A stretch of 64,000 nucleotides of DNA from an uncultured Clostridia bacterium (GCA_934247225.1 CAKQJE010000004.1:62001-126000); one strand, 5' to 3'; counted from the first letter of the stretch, positions 26,301 to 35,020 are shown. Translations and numbers: made by a program. Notes: a model not told the origin generated them from the sequence alone.

Positions 26301-26367
26301 AATTTATCTTTCCTTATGTTTGCTTTTTATTATTTTGAACCCGCCGTAAAGCGGGGATTTTTTTATT

Positions 26368-26925
26368 TTATTTGTTTAAATCGAGCGTTTTAGCCCAGGC
26401 GAGGACGATTTCTTCGGCAACGTCCGAAGGATCTTTCCCCGTCGTGTCGACAACGAGCGAATAATTCGACATATCCATAATGTCTACGCCGTAAAACTTT
26501 TTATAACGCTGAATTTCGCTTTCTCTTCTTTCCTGCAAGGTTTTAAAAGCTTCCTCGTCGGAGGAATACGGTTCGTCGGCACGTTTGGCATTCACCACTC
26601 TTTTCGCGGCTTCTTCGGGGTCGCATTTAAGGTACACGCTGAACGCGCTCGGCACAAAATGCCACGCCATTCTCGAATCGAAAATAAAACTCCCCTCTTT
26701 ATTCTCATACGCCGCAAGTATATCGTCGAGCTGTTTGTCAAGTTCAGGGTGAGATTCCTGATAAATGTTATACTGAGTCGTATTCATCCCGAGTTTTTCC
26801 GCCATTTCGCGTTGAATTTTTCCGACCGAAATGATGTCCGCATAAAATCTTTCTTTCAGAATCGCGCCTACGGTGCTTTTTCCGCTTCCGAGATCGCCTG
26901 CAAGAGATATTCTGAAATAAGCCAT
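26368..26925 (-). CDS. Cytidylate-kinase-like P-loop kinase
   Basis: This 185-residue kinase has Walker A SLAGDLGSGKSTVG and a short lid with AKRVVNAKRADEP. It resembles the short archaeal-type cytidylate kinases and the bacterial Cytidylate_kin2 group. It is likely to phosphorylate CMP/dCMP or a related small substrate. It lies directly upstream of class I lysS in the same direction (67 bases), with its own good promoter. Exact substrate uncertain. Confidence 0.75.
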   Translation of the reverse strand: MAYFRISLAGDLGSGKSTVGAILKERFYADIISVGKIQREMAEKLGMNTTQYNIYQESHPELDKQLDDILAAYENKEGSFIFDSRMAWHFVPSAFSVYLKCDPEEAAKRVVNAKRADEPYSSDEEAFKTLQERRESEIQRYKKFYGVDIMDMSNYSLVVDTTGKDPSDVAEEIVLAWAKTLDLNK

Positions 26926-26948
26926 ACTCGTTTCCTCCGTTTTATAGT

Positions 26949-26977
26949 AATATAATAGATTGCGACGATTTTGTCAA
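26949..26977 (-). promoter_or_regulatory. Promoter of cytidylate-kinase-like gene
   Basis: TTGACA (26972-26977) and TATATT (26949-26954) on the minus strand have a 17-base spacer, 23 bases before the start codon. Confidence 0.75.
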
Positions 26978-27084
26978 CCCGATAACCGTGTTTTTAAATA
27001 TTTTGCGTTATAAAAGCAAAAATAATCGTTTTTTAACGTCTAAATCTCTTTCTCGCCGGCTACATGCCCGCCAAGTCTTTACGA

Positions 27085-28044
27085 TTATCCCATCAGAAGA
27101 GCCGCCGCTCCGAGAACGCCCGCTTTGTTTCCGAGTTTCGCAATCGCTATCGGACATCTCGGCCCGAGATCTCCCGCGAAGATTTCTCTGTTTACTATTT
27201 TTTGAAGCGGAACGATAAGATTATCGCCCTGTGCGCAAACGCCGCCTCCGAGCATAACCGTGTGCGGACGGAAAATGTTGGCGATGTTTGCAATTCCGCA
27301 CGCGAGCATTTCGATGTAATTATCGACGACTTCTTTTGCGTAAGGATCGACGTCCTTATAATCGAAAGCGGTTTTACCCGTTACGGCGTCCGTCGAGCCG
27401 ATTTCCCACATTTTGCTGTCCTTATGGTTTTCCATAGCTCTTTTCGTGTCTCGGATAAGAGCCGTTGCGGAAGCATATGCTTCGAGGCAACCTTTTCTGC
27501 CGCAGGTGCATTGTTCGCCGTTATGAGCTATTACCATATGCCCGAGTTCCGCGCCTGCCGACTTGTTACCTTCGACAAGCTTGTTTCCGACGATTATTCC
27601 TCCGCCTACGCCTGTTCCGAGCGTTAAAAGTATACTGTCGTCAACGTCTCTGCCCGCGCCGTAAGTAGCTTCGCCGAGAGCCGCAACGTTGGCGTCGTTC
27701 GCGATTTTAACCTTTATTCCCGTTCTTTTTTCAACGCCCTCGGCTATATGCAGATGATGCCATTGCAGGTTATTCGAAAAAATAACGACGCCGTTTTTGC
27801 TGTCGATCATTCCTGGAACACCCATTCCGATGCCTTCCGTCTGTTCTTTTCTGAGATTTGCTTTTTCAAGAAGCCGCCCGACAAGTTCGGCAACGTTATC
27901 CATTACTTTTTCACCGCCGAGTTCGGAGTCCGTCGGCACCTTTCCTTCGGCAATTATCTCGCCTTTTTCGGTAACGATTCCGCCTTTTATGAAAGTTCCG
28001 CCGAGGTCTATGCCTATATAGTATTTTTTATCGCTTATTGTCAT
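27085..28044 (-). CDS. ROK family glucokinase
   Basis: This 319-residue sugar kinase probably makes glucose-6-phosphate from glucose. It has the N-terminal ATP motif IGIDLGGTFIKGG, the catalytic segment NDANVAALGE, the ROK signature around GAELGHMVI and the zinc motif CTCGRKGCLEAYASA. The ATG at 28042-28044 is chosen because GGGAG lies 7 bases upstream; the longer frame adds eight residues without a site. A promoter follows its upstream end. A decayed relative is at 34605-35020. Confidence 0.9.
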   Translation of the reverse strand: MTISDKKYYIGIDLGGTFIKGGIVTEKGEIIAEGKVPTDSELGGEKVMDNVAELVGRLLEKANLRKEQTEGIGMGVPGMIDSKNGVVIFSNNLQWHHLHIAEGVEKRTGIKVKIANDANVAALGEATYGAGRDVDDSILLTLGTGVGGGIIVGNKLVEGNKSAGAELGHMVIAHNGEQCTCGRKGCLEAYASATALIRDTKRAMENHKDSKMWEIGSTDAVTGKTAFDYKDVDPYAKEVVDNYIEMLACGIANIANIFRPHTVMLGGGVCAQGDNLIVPLQKIVNREIFAGDLGPRCPIAIAKLGNKAGVLGAAALLMG

Positions 28045-28086
28045 TGTAACGCTCCCTAAGCACCGCATTACGCGGTTATCGCAATA

Positions 28087-28115
28087 ATTATATGTTTTTT
28101 TTCGGAAAAAGTCAA
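28087..28115 (-). promoter_or_regulatory. Promoter of ROK kinase gene
   Basis: TTGACT (28110-28115) and TATAAT (28087-28092) on the minus strand, 17 bases apart, 43 bases upstream of the start. Confidence 0.8.
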
Positions 28116-28168
28116 CTTTTGCCTGTTAATTATTTGTTATTTCGTAAATATTTTGATAGTATAATCCT

Positions 28169-28861
28169 ATGAAATACTCTATTGTTTTATTTGACGCGGA
28201 CGATACTCTTTTCGATTTTTATCATACGGGACAGAAAAGCTTTATAAAAGCCTTTGCTTCGCTCGGTATAAAAGCCGACGAAAACGACTACGACCTTTAC
28301 AGCGACATCAATCAGAAACGCTGGGATTTATATTCCGTCGGAAAAATGACGAAACACGACGTCGTTATCGGCAGATTCGAAGAATATTCCGCCGCAAAAG
28401 GCTTAAAATTCGATATAAACGCGTTTTATGAACTTTATGAAGATAATTTATCAAAAACGGCAATTTTATTACCCGAAACGGTAAACACATTAAAAACACT
28501 CAAAAATCTCGGTGTGAGAATATTTTTAATCACAAACGGACTTTCGAAAGTTCAAAGAGGAAGGCTTGCCCTTTCCGGAATAGCCGAATACTTCGAAGAC
28601 GTTTTTATTTCCGACGAAATAGGATACAACAAGCCATCGAAAGAATATTTCGGGTTTGTTTCCGCAAAAATAACAAACTTCAATAAGGGAAAAACGCTTA
28701 TCGTCGGAGACTCGCTTATTTCTGATATCGCGCTCGGCATAAACAATAACGTCGACTCATGTCTTTTCAACCCAAACAAAATAACCACCCCGAACAAAAC
28801 AAAACCGACTTATGAAATTTCCAATATGAGCGAGGTTATCGAAATTATTAAACAAAAATAG
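28169..28861 (+). CDS. yjjG: YjjG-type HAD nucleotidase
   Basis: The 230-residue HAD enzyme of the YjjG/TIGR02254 group has motif I FDADDTLFDF, motif II LITNGLSKVQ, Lys in YNKPSKEYF and motif IV IVGDSLISDIALG. YjjG removes phosphate from non-canonical pyrimidine nucleotides as a house-cleaning step. No Shine-Dalgarno sequence is visible. A TATAAT (28160-28165) lies only 3 bases before the ATG, so the message may be leaderless or the match may be chance. It is one of the few plus-strand genes. Confidence 0.87.
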   Translation: MKYSIVLFDADDTLFDFYHTGQKSFIKAFASLGIKADENDYDLYSDINQKRWDLYSVGKMTKHDVVIGRFEEYSAAKGLKFDINAFYELYEDNLSKTAILLPETVNTLKTLKNLGVRIFLITNGLSKVQRGRLALSGIAEYFEDVFISDEIGYNKPSKEYFGFVSAKITNFNKGKTLIVGDSLISDIALGINNNVDSCLFNPNKITTPNKTKPTYEISNMSEVIEIIKQK

Positions 28862-28872
28862 AAAATTCGCAT

Positions 28873-28902
28873 AAAAAAAGAGCCGCAAAGGCTCTTTTTT
28901 TA
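28873..28902. terminator. Bidirectional terminator
   Basis: GAGCC/GGCTC stem flanked by A7 and T7, located between convergent yjjG and the lipoprotein gene. Confidence 0.9.
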
Positions 28903-28913
28903 GTTAAAAATTA

Positions 28914-29345
28914 TCAGCCGGCAGCTTTAACGCCTGCGGAAGTTCCGATATAAACGGCTTTACCGGACTTACCCGATTTAACGTCGGCTTCGGTATCGTT
29001 ATCTTTTGCGGATTCACGAATCGAATTGTAAATCTCTTTGATATCGCCGTTAACTTTTTTAGCGGAATCATCGTCTTTACAATAAATAATAAGAACGTTA
29101 TCTTTTCCGTCGCTGCTTATAGCATATACAACGGAATCGATGTTGCTGTAAAAAGAAACGCCGTATTTAACAGTGAAATACGTCTTGACGGCAGCAGCCG
29201 AAACAGTGGTGTCGACAACATATTCTTTCGAGGTAAGATTGGATTTTGCTTTTTCGGGATCGGAAGGAATACCGCAAGAACAAAGCGATACAGCCATCAC
29301 AACCAAAAGCATTGCAGAGACAAGTAATCTTGCTACTTTTTTCAT
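28914..29345 (-). CDS. Small hypothetical lipoprotein
   Basis: A 143-residue protein with a lipoprotein signal (MKKVARLLVSAMLLVVMAVS, then lipobox SLCSC). The mature part has about 115 residues of mixed alpha/beta character and ends in a Lys/Ser/Gly-rich tail. AAGGAGAAAC lies upstream of the ATG. No family is recognised. It is monocistronic with its own promoter and terminator. Confidence 0.75.
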   Translation of the reverse strand: MKKVARLLVSAMLLVVMAVSLCSCGIPSDPEKAKSNLTSKEYVVDTTVSAAAVKTYFTVKYGVSFYSNIDSVVYAISSDGKDNVLIIYCKDDDSAKKVNGDIKEIYNSIRESAKDNDTEADVKSGKSGKAVYIGTSAGVKAAG

Positions 29346-29374
29346 TTTTAAGTTTCTCCTTTTTTATTTACTTT

Positions 29375-29403
29375 ACTATACCACATTATTTCTTTTAAAT
29401 CAA
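29375..29403 (-). promoter_or_regulatory. Promoter of small lipoprotein gene
   Basis: TTGATT (29398-29403) and TATAGT (29375-29380) on the minus strand with a 17-base spacer, 29 bases before the start. Confidence 0.7.
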
Positions 29404-29828
29404 CTTTTTAACCTTATTTTGTTAAAATTTTTCACTTTTTAACCAAGCTTCAATTTGCTATCCATTTTTGGATATCTACTTTCCGTTTGTTATCTCGCGC
29501 GGTTTTTATGCGATTTGTAAGTAAAAATACTCTGTCCATTCTTTTTTTATTTGCTTTGATTTTGACAATTTTAAATTATTGATAAATTTTGTTGTTTTTC
29601 GAAATATTATATAGATTTGTTGAAATATTTTATAATAATTATTTGCGTAATTTATATTTTTAAATATCAAAACTTATGATTGTAAAGCAAAACATAACAA
29701 AATCGTTTTTAGTTTTATTTTTAAATAAATTTTACCGAAATGAAATATATTATCTAATTTGGATATATTTTTATATGATTTGGTAAATATAATAAAATAA
29801 ACACCGATTTAATGAAAACTAACAAAAA
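29404..29828. other. AT-rich non-coding gap
   Basis: About 425 bases that are visibly far richer in A and T than the flanks, with no frame I would call a gene and no RNA gene or repeat recognised. It separates the housekeeping part from the carbohydrate region. Confidence 0.6.
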
Positions 29829-29848
29829 ACGGGCGAAAACTCGCCCGT
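29829..29848 (-). terminator. Terminator after GH37-like gene
   Basis: An 8-base stem ACGGGCGA/TCGCCCGT followed by TTTTTTG on the minus strand, 17 bases past the stop. Confidence 0.85.
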
Positions 29849-29864
29849 CAAAATCTCACTGATT

Positions 29865-31079
29865 TTATATTTTTTCATTCTCGACAAAATAACGATAAAC
29901 TGCTGCCGTCCAGCCCATCATGGGCATCGTTTCGTATTCGCTCGTCACGGCGATTTTGCCCGTAAGCGCGTCGTACTTTTCCCAAAGTCTTCCCGTTTCG
30001 TTAAAAATATTTTTTGCCACGTTTACGTACTTTTCCGCAATCCTCTTTGCGTCCGCGTCGAGACCGATGTTTTTAAGCCCCATATAAGCAAGGCAAGTCG
30101 CCGCAGGCCACATACAGGGATAATCCCATTGATAGAACAAATCGTCGTCGCGTTTTTCGCAAGCCGAAAGTCCGAACGGAAGTTCGAGGCGTTTTAAAAC
30201 TTTCAATGCGCCCGCTTTATCGTTTGAAACCCCGAAAGCGTAAGGATAAAGAGATGCAGCCGAAAGTATTTCGGAATGCTTGCCCGTCTCCATATTGTAG
30301 TCGAGGTAAATTCCGTCGCTCGTGAGATAGTACTTATTCATAAGTTCTTTTCTCTTTTCCGCATACCCGAGAAACTTACCTGCTTCGTCTTTTCTTTCGA
30401 GAATTTTAAGCATTTCTGCCGTAAGTTTCTCCATATCGTATAAAATACAATCGAGATCGAGATGAGAAAATTCGTGCGCGGCTATACGGCTTTTCGGCGT
30501 TTTAAAACGCATATTGAAATCGAGTCCGCTTTCGGCAATAGCCATTATATCGTCGCCTATAACAAGCTTTTCTTCTTCGGTTTCGCCCGATTCCGCAACT
30601 CTGCCGTGATGCCACTCGTAATTTCTCAATATATCTTCTTTAACTCCGTTATTTCTATACGAATTCAAGCCGATTTTGTTTTTACGTTTCGTCTGCCAGA
30701 ATTCATGTTCTTTTAGAATCGTTCCGATATAATTTTCGATTACCGTTTTATCCTTCGTAAAAAGATAATACTCGTAAACCATTTTGGTAAAGAACGGCGG
30801 TTGAGATCTGTCCAGAATATAGTTTACGTTCGGCATAAACCCGAGTTCGTTTATAAATTTAGAGATATTATCGATATTATAGCGAGCCTGATCGGTAAAA
30901 CCGTCAAGCAGAAGTCCGATATTTATAAAATAAGTATCCCAATAAAACAAATCGGTGTAATGATCGGCGGCGCACGGCGAAACATACGGATGTTCTATTT
31001 TTATATCGCCCGAAAGCTCGTTTGCGGGATGAAAAGTTTTATGCCAATTTTCTTTTATGTATAATGAAACTTTATCCAT
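29865..31079 (-). CDS. Trehalase-family (GH37-like) glycosidase
   Basis: This 404-residue protein without signal peptide is probably cytoplasmic. Family features include FYWDTYF near residue 47, NYILDRSQPPFF near 105, AESGLDFNMRF near 182, DLFYQWDYPCMWPA near 315 and LWEKYDALTG near 364, which follow the order seen in trehalase signatures. Trehalases split trehalose into two glucoses, but this is shorter than typical GH37 enzymes (about 500). It could belong to a related six-hairpin group acting on other alpha-glycosides. It has its own promoter and terminator. Confidence 0.8.
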   Translation of the reverse strand: MDKVSLYIKENWHKTFHPANELSGDIKIEHPYVSPCAADHYTDLFYWDTYFINIGLLLDGFTDQARYNIDNISKFINELGFMPNVNYILDRSQPPFFTKMVYEYYLFTKDKTVIENYIGTILKEHEFWQTKRKNKIGLNSYRNNGVKEDILRNYEWHHGRVAESGETEEEKLVIGDDIMAIAESGLDFNMRFKTPKSRIAAHEFSHLDLDCILYDMEKLTAEMLKILERKDEAGKFLGYAEKRKELMNKYYLTSDGIYLDYNMETGKHSEILSAASLYPYAFGVSNDKAGALKVLKRLELPFGLSACEKRDDDLFYQWDYPCMWPAATCLAYMGLKNIGLDADAKRIAEKYVNVAKNIFNETGRLWEKYDALTGKIAVTSEYETMPMMGWTAAVYRYFVENEKI

Positions 31080-31110
31080 AAGTGATTTTAACCTTTTATT
31101 TTTTTGTTTA

Positions 31111-31139
31111 ATTATAGCATTTCATTATTCAAAAATCAA
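31111..31139 (-). promoter_or_regulatory. Promoter of GH37-like gene
   Basis: TTGATT (31134-31139) and TATAAT (31111-31116) on the minus strand, 17 bases apart, 31 bases before the start. Confidence 0.8.
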
Positions 31140-31224
31140 GGCAAAATCGAACTTTTCTCTTTTTTTAACGAATAAAATTTAACCTGCGGCTAACCACGAC
31201 GATTATTTTACGCGTAGAATCATT

Positions 31225-32391
31225 TCAGTTCTCCGCGATATATTCGGATATCGACTTATAAACTTTCAGGTTTTTTATGTTCGCGGCATATTCTTCGCCG
31301 AAAAACACCTTTAACGTCTGTTCGCCCGCGAATTGCGAACCGGAAGAGGTCGTCAGGACGGGACGAATGCCGACAATCGTCAACCCGTTTATAAAAATCT
31401 TCGATTTATCCGTTTCGTTAAGCTTTTTTCCGAGCGCGCTCGAACGATTACGGCTGACCTGATTATCGATAGCGGAACTTTCGATTATCGTGACGTTTTC
31501 TATTTGCAGATTATCGATTTCGCTCTCTCCGCCGATATTTCCGAGCAATGCCGAAGCGGCTGTTTCCAAAGGCTTTTCGCCAAGCAGAACTTCGACTTTA
31601 ACGTTTTTGATTCTTCCGCCGCTCGCGGAAGCGCACAAAAATTGCGAATTGTTGTTTACGGCTTCGCCTTTTAACGTGAGATCGGAAATTTCACCGTTAA
31701 AATCATATACAAGCCCCGCATCTCTTTCCGTTTTGAAATTACTTATCGTATGACCGTTTCCGCAGATTTTTCCGACAAATTTATATCCTTTCGCGTTATA
31801 TCCTATCGAGTTTTCGACCGCCCATTCGGCGTCGAGAACAATATCTGCGTCTAACAAATAATAAGCGCAAACCGTTTTTAAAACCGCGTTTTCCGAAATA
31901 ACTTCGTTAGCCGCGAACAAATCGCTCTGATCTCTGATTATTTTCGACCATACGTTGATTTTGGCGATTATGTTTTTATCCGATGATTTAACAATGTAAT
32001 AAACCGAAGTTCCGCAGTCGCGGGAATTTAATTCGGAAGAAGACTCCACGTTTTTACCGTAAATATCGGTTATAGTCGCTCCGCTTATCTGAATCAGTCC
32101 GTTGATATCGGGATTTTCGGAAACGTCGGCGTTTATTTCCTTAATTTCGCCGGACAGCGAGCAATTTTCGCATACGGCGATACCGTTTTCGATTTTAAAT
32201 TTATGCCCGAGAGCCTCGGTTTCAACGGTAAACTTTTTGCCGTTTTTAAGCTTGTAAACCTTCGCTCCGCCCTCTTCGCAGGTCGTTTCCTTTGCCGCGG
32301 GATCTGTTTTATCTTCGTCAAGACCTAAAAGCAGCGCTTTGATCTTATTTAAATCGTTCCTTACGGTTATTAAATTTATAAAAAATCGGGG
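31225..32391 (-). pseudogene. Surface-protein C-terminal fragment, no start, in frame after the epimerase stop
   Basis: The reading frame continues without interruption from the epimerase stop (32392-32394) to 31225, about 388 codons, but has no credible start near its beginning; the first GTG is at 32049. The first part contains a repeat of the type TTCEEGGAKVYKLKNG then ALGHKF and VCENC, common in Firmicutes surface proteins. The second part (WSKIIRDQSD, VGKICGNGHTISNFK, ISDLTLKGEAV, RIKNVKVEVLL) matches the order of the module repeated in the large surface proteins at 39160 and 52737. It looks like the 3' end of a lost surface-protein gene fused by deletion behind the epimerase. Confidence 0.7.
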
Positions 32392-33606
32392 TTATAACAG
32401 CTCGGGCAAATCCCCGCCGCAAAGCGACGTTAAAATCTGCTCGCATAAAATAAGGCAACGCGGTAAATGATAAGGACCTTTCCAGAGCGAGCCTTTCTGC
32501 GTATGGGAAACCGTTCCGTCGCGGTGCAGGTATCCGTACCACTCGCCGTATTCCTTATCCGAGAAATGCGAAAAAGCATAATCGTGCAGTTTTTCGAACT
32601 TTTCGAAATATTTCTCGTCGCCCGTAAGTTTATACGCCGTAAGCGTTGAAATAAGACACTCGCAGTGAACCCACCAGAGTTTCATATCGTGTTCCAATTG
32701 TTCGCACGGGCGATTATACAAATCTCTGAAATAGAAAACGCCGCCGTATTCCTTGTCCCACCCTATATCGAGCGACCAATTAAGAATGTTAAGCGCTTGA
32801 TTTAAAAGCGTTTTATCGCCCGTTTTTGCCGCGTGATTCATCAAAAACCAACTGTTCTCGATACAATGTCCGGGGTTAATCGTCCTGCCCGTCGGGTTAT
32901 CGAGAATGCTCCCGTCAGGGAAGACGTTTTCAAGCACGCATTTATACTCTTCTTTATAATGAAGAGTTATCATATCTTTTATTATTTCCTGTATTATTTT
33001 CTCGTAATATTCCTGTTTGCCGCTTATTCTCTGCAACGTCTGCGCCGAACTTACCAAAACCATAGGATAAGCGTTTGAATGAAGCGAACGAACGGCTGAG
33101 TTTTCTTTCGGCGTGATTTTAAACGGATCGCAATCGGGATTTTTGTATATCCTATACATCAAATCGAAATATTTCTCAGCCAAAGCAAGGTCGCTCGGGT
33201 TGCCCGAAACCTGATAATATTCGGCAAAGCCGACAACAAGGAAACTTTCCGAAAAGAAATATCTGCGCTTTCTCAAAGGCTGTCCGTCTCTCGTGACGGT
33301 GAAAAACATTCTGCCGTCGGTATCTATACAATGCTTTTTAATAAACTCTGCGCCGCTTTTCGCCGCTTTTACCCATTCGGGCTTTTTGCCGTAAACATTG
33401 CAAAGTTTCGAGAAAGTCCAAAGGCATCTGCCCTGAAACCATACGCTTTTGTCGTCGTTATAGCTTTTCCCTTCTCTGTCTACGCTCGATATAAAACCGC
33501 CGTATTCCTTATCGATAAGGTCGGATTTTTCCCAAAACGGAATAACGTCGTTTAAGAGCGTTTCATGATAAAATTTTCTGTATGCATTGATTTTTTCGAT
33601 ATTCAT
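32392..33606 (-). CDS. N-acylglucosamine 2-epimerase-like protein (AGE family)
   Basis: The 404-residue cytoplasmic protein has an (alpha/alpha)6 barrel of the AGE/cellobiose 2-epimerase family. Typical segments include GGFISSVDREG (near residue 36), SVWFQGRCLWTFSKL (near 54), RRYFFSESFLVVGFAEYY (near 114), INPGHCIENSWFLM (near 243), DLYNRPCEQLEHDMKLWWVH (near 300) and GEWYGYLHRDG (near 357), which carry the conserved Arg, Glu, His and Trp residues. It likely interconverts C2 epimers of sugars such as mannose/glucose or N-acetylhexosamine. It is the only intact gene in a strip of fragments. The same gene survives only as a remnant at 46035. Confidence 0.88.
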   Translation of the reverse strand: MNIEKINAYRKFYHETLLNDVIPFWEKSDLIDKEYGGFISSVDREGKSYNDDKSVWFQGRCLWTFSKLCNVYGKKPEWVKAAKSGAEFIKKHCIDTDGRMFFTVTRDGQPLRKRRYFFSESFLVVGFAEYYQVSGNPSDLALAEKYFDLMYRIYKNPDCDPFKITPKENSAVRSLHSNAYPMVLVSSAQTLQRISGKQEYYEKIIQEIIKDMITLHYKEEYKCVLENVFPDGSILDNPTGRTINPGHCIENSWFLMNHAAKTGDKTLLNQALNILNWSLDIGWDKEYGGVFYFRDLYNRPCEQLEHDMKLWWVHCECLISTLTAYKLTGDEKYFEKFEKLHDYAFSHFSDKEYGEWYGYLHRDGTVSHTQKGSLWKGPYHLPRCLILCEQILTSLCGGDLPELL

Positions 33607-33621
33607 TTTTTTCTCTCTCTT

Positions 33622-33905
33622 TTATTTTTCTTCGATTTTAAGCCCTATTTCGAACAATCTGCTCCAAGGCATATAACAATCGGCTATTTTGTATTTTTCG
33701 TATATTTCGGGGAATTCGCGGCTTGTAAACTCATTTAAAAGCTGTTCCGCTCTTTCCGAAACGGCACACCTCTGACCGTTCGAATCGTAATATGTGCAAT
33801 CAAGCATTTTAAGCTCGTTATCCCATATATATTTTCTTACATACGCGCAATAAGAAAGGTCTTCGTAAACCCTTTCGGCGGTAAAAAGCCGATGAGTTTT
33901 CGTAT
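33622..33905 (-). pseudogene. C-terminal fragment of a DUF4127 protein
   Basis: About 95 codons encode THRLFTAERVYEDLSYCAY through FPEIYEKYKIADCYMPWSRL, nearly parallel to the last 95 residues of the intact DUF4127 protein at 46154-47680. The fragment starts abruptly near 33905, where it joins a surface-protein fragment in another frame. It stands just upstream of the epimerase gene, as the intact copy does with the epimerase remnant near 46 kb. Confidence 0.85.
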
Positions 33906-34331
33906 CGCCCCGCCACCCATAAAACAAACATATCCGCTGTTTTCGTAAACCGTAGCGTTGGTAAACGAGACGTTTTTAAAAACACCTTCGTCGTTCATAT
34001 AACCTATTATGCCGCCGCTTTCGTTTCCGAGATCTTGAATCGTCAATCCGTCGACATTATATCCGCGACCGTCAAATACACCTTTAAAACCGTAAAGAGC
34101 CGAGTTTTGCCAATTTCTGGTAGAATCGGATTTTTTAAGAGTTTCGTTAATACTCCAAAGTTTTCCGCTGTTGGTAAGAGATTCAAATTCGCCATTGTAT
34201 GCGATATCGCTATCGAGTACGAAATAGCCGTCGAGTATTCCCGTATTTGCGTAATCACCGTTGGAACGGGCGATATCTCTCATTTTGTCAAATTCGGTCT
34301 TATTGCTTATGATAAGAGTGTAGATAACCTC
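33906..34331 (-). pseudogene. Internal fragment of a repeat-bearing surface protein
   Basis: This open stretch encodes VIYTLIISNKTEFDKMRDIA, GGYF-type LDGYFVLDSDI, GFKGVFDGRGYNVDGLTI, GVFKNVSFTNATV and GYVCFMGGGAI, the same order as one module of the large surface proteins at 39160-42576 and 52737-55463. It has neither a signal peptide nor the C-terminal part. It joins the Abi fragment near 34331 and the DUF4127 fragment near 33905. Confidence 0.8.
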
Positions 34332-34423
34332 AAAAAGTCTATTGCTTCGTCTTCATCAACAATGATCAATCCGTCATTTTTTAGTTTTTCAAGTTGCTGT
34401 TCATAAGTAAAAAATTCTTTCAT
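34332..34423 (-). pseudogene. N-terminal fragment of an Abi_2 family protein
   Basis: From the ATG at 34421-34423 the first 30 codons (MKEFFTYEQQLEKLKNDGLI, then IVDEDEAIDFL) match the opening of the AbiD/AbiF (Abi_2) phage-defence family, whose members start with TYEQQ and LI.D...A..FL before an NYYRLSGY motif. That motif and all later parts, including the HEPN-like catalytic region, are gone. The frame runs into a surface-protein fragment and stops at 34307. The promoter and hairpin leader upstream remain intact. Confidence 0.75.
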
Positions 34424-34448
34424 CCCGTTTTCCGTTATAAAGAATTAG

Positions 34449-34495
34449 GGAGCCCCATAAATGGAACTCCCTGCAGACCTCAGTTGCCTAAGGTT
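34449..34495 (-). ncRNA. Two-hairpin structured leader upstream of Abi_2 remnant
   Basis: On the minus strand, ACCTTAG-GCAA-CTGAGGT (34478-34495) forms a 7-base stem with a GCAA tetraloop. Then GGGAGTTCCA and TGGGGCTCCC (34449-34472) form a 10-base stem with a UUUA loop. Both lie between a strong promoter and the Abi_2 start codon, so they are transcribed in the leader. Abi_2 family loci have been linked with upstream structured RNAs, and this may be such an RNA. A terminator-like role for the second hairpin is possible, but no T-run follows it. Confidence 0.6.
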
Positions 34496-34509
34496 CTTTC
34501 CGTGTATCT

Positions 34510-34538
34510 ATGATAACACTTTACGAATTCGTTGTCAA
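34510..34538 (-). promoter_or_regulatory. Strong promoter of the Abi_2 leader
   Basis: TTGACA (34533-34538) and TATCAT (34510-34515) on the minus strand with an exact 17-base spacer, 87 bases before the Abi_2 start codon. Confidence 0.8.
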
Positions 34539-34604
34539 GCAATTTTTTAAACATGATGATTAAGTTTTGCTCTGTTATATCTGATTTTGCCTAATTGTTA
34601 TCTA

Positions 34605-35020
34605 TTATAATACGATTGCTTGCGGATGGAATGCGTTGATTACGTTCGTTACTCCCTCCGCAAGATATTCCGTGTTTTTTTCACTACTCTTTCCGCTGTT
34701 TTATCGCCTGCACGCAGTGCATCGAACACGATCTTACCGTTTACGTCCTCTTTGTTTCCGGCCGTAAGTTTCCAAAGAAAACTTTCTTTATCGTTTTCCA
34801 TAGCCTTTTGTGCCTGACATATCAGAGCGGTTGCCGAAGCGTAGCTTCAAGACAGCCCTTTCTTCCGCAAGTGCATTTCTCGCCGCCGATTTTAATTACT
34901 TCGTGTCCGAGTTCAACGCCCGCTCCGAGATTGCCTTCAAACAATTTGCCGTTGAAAACAATTCCGCTGCCCACGCCCATGCCGAGCGTAAGCATTACAA
35001 GCGATTTATATTTCTTCCCC
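34605..35020 (-). pseudogene. Internal fragment of a ROK sugar kinase
   Basis: The segment encodes GKKYKSLVMLTLGMGVGSG, GAGVELGHEVI and CTCGRKGCLEA. After a one-base loss near 34850 it continues ASATALICQAQKAMEND, and after another near 34665 EYLAEGVTNVINAFHPQAIV. The N-terminal ATP motif and the C-terminus are missing. It is joined directly to a ManA fragment near 35020, where both families share a Gly-Ala. It resembles the intact ROK kinase at 27085. Confidence 0.85.

Noticed and set aside
26341..26367. Hairpin CCCGC/GCGGG with T-run
   Set aside because: The T-run is on the plus strand, while both flanking genes are on the minus strand, so a terminator role is not supported.
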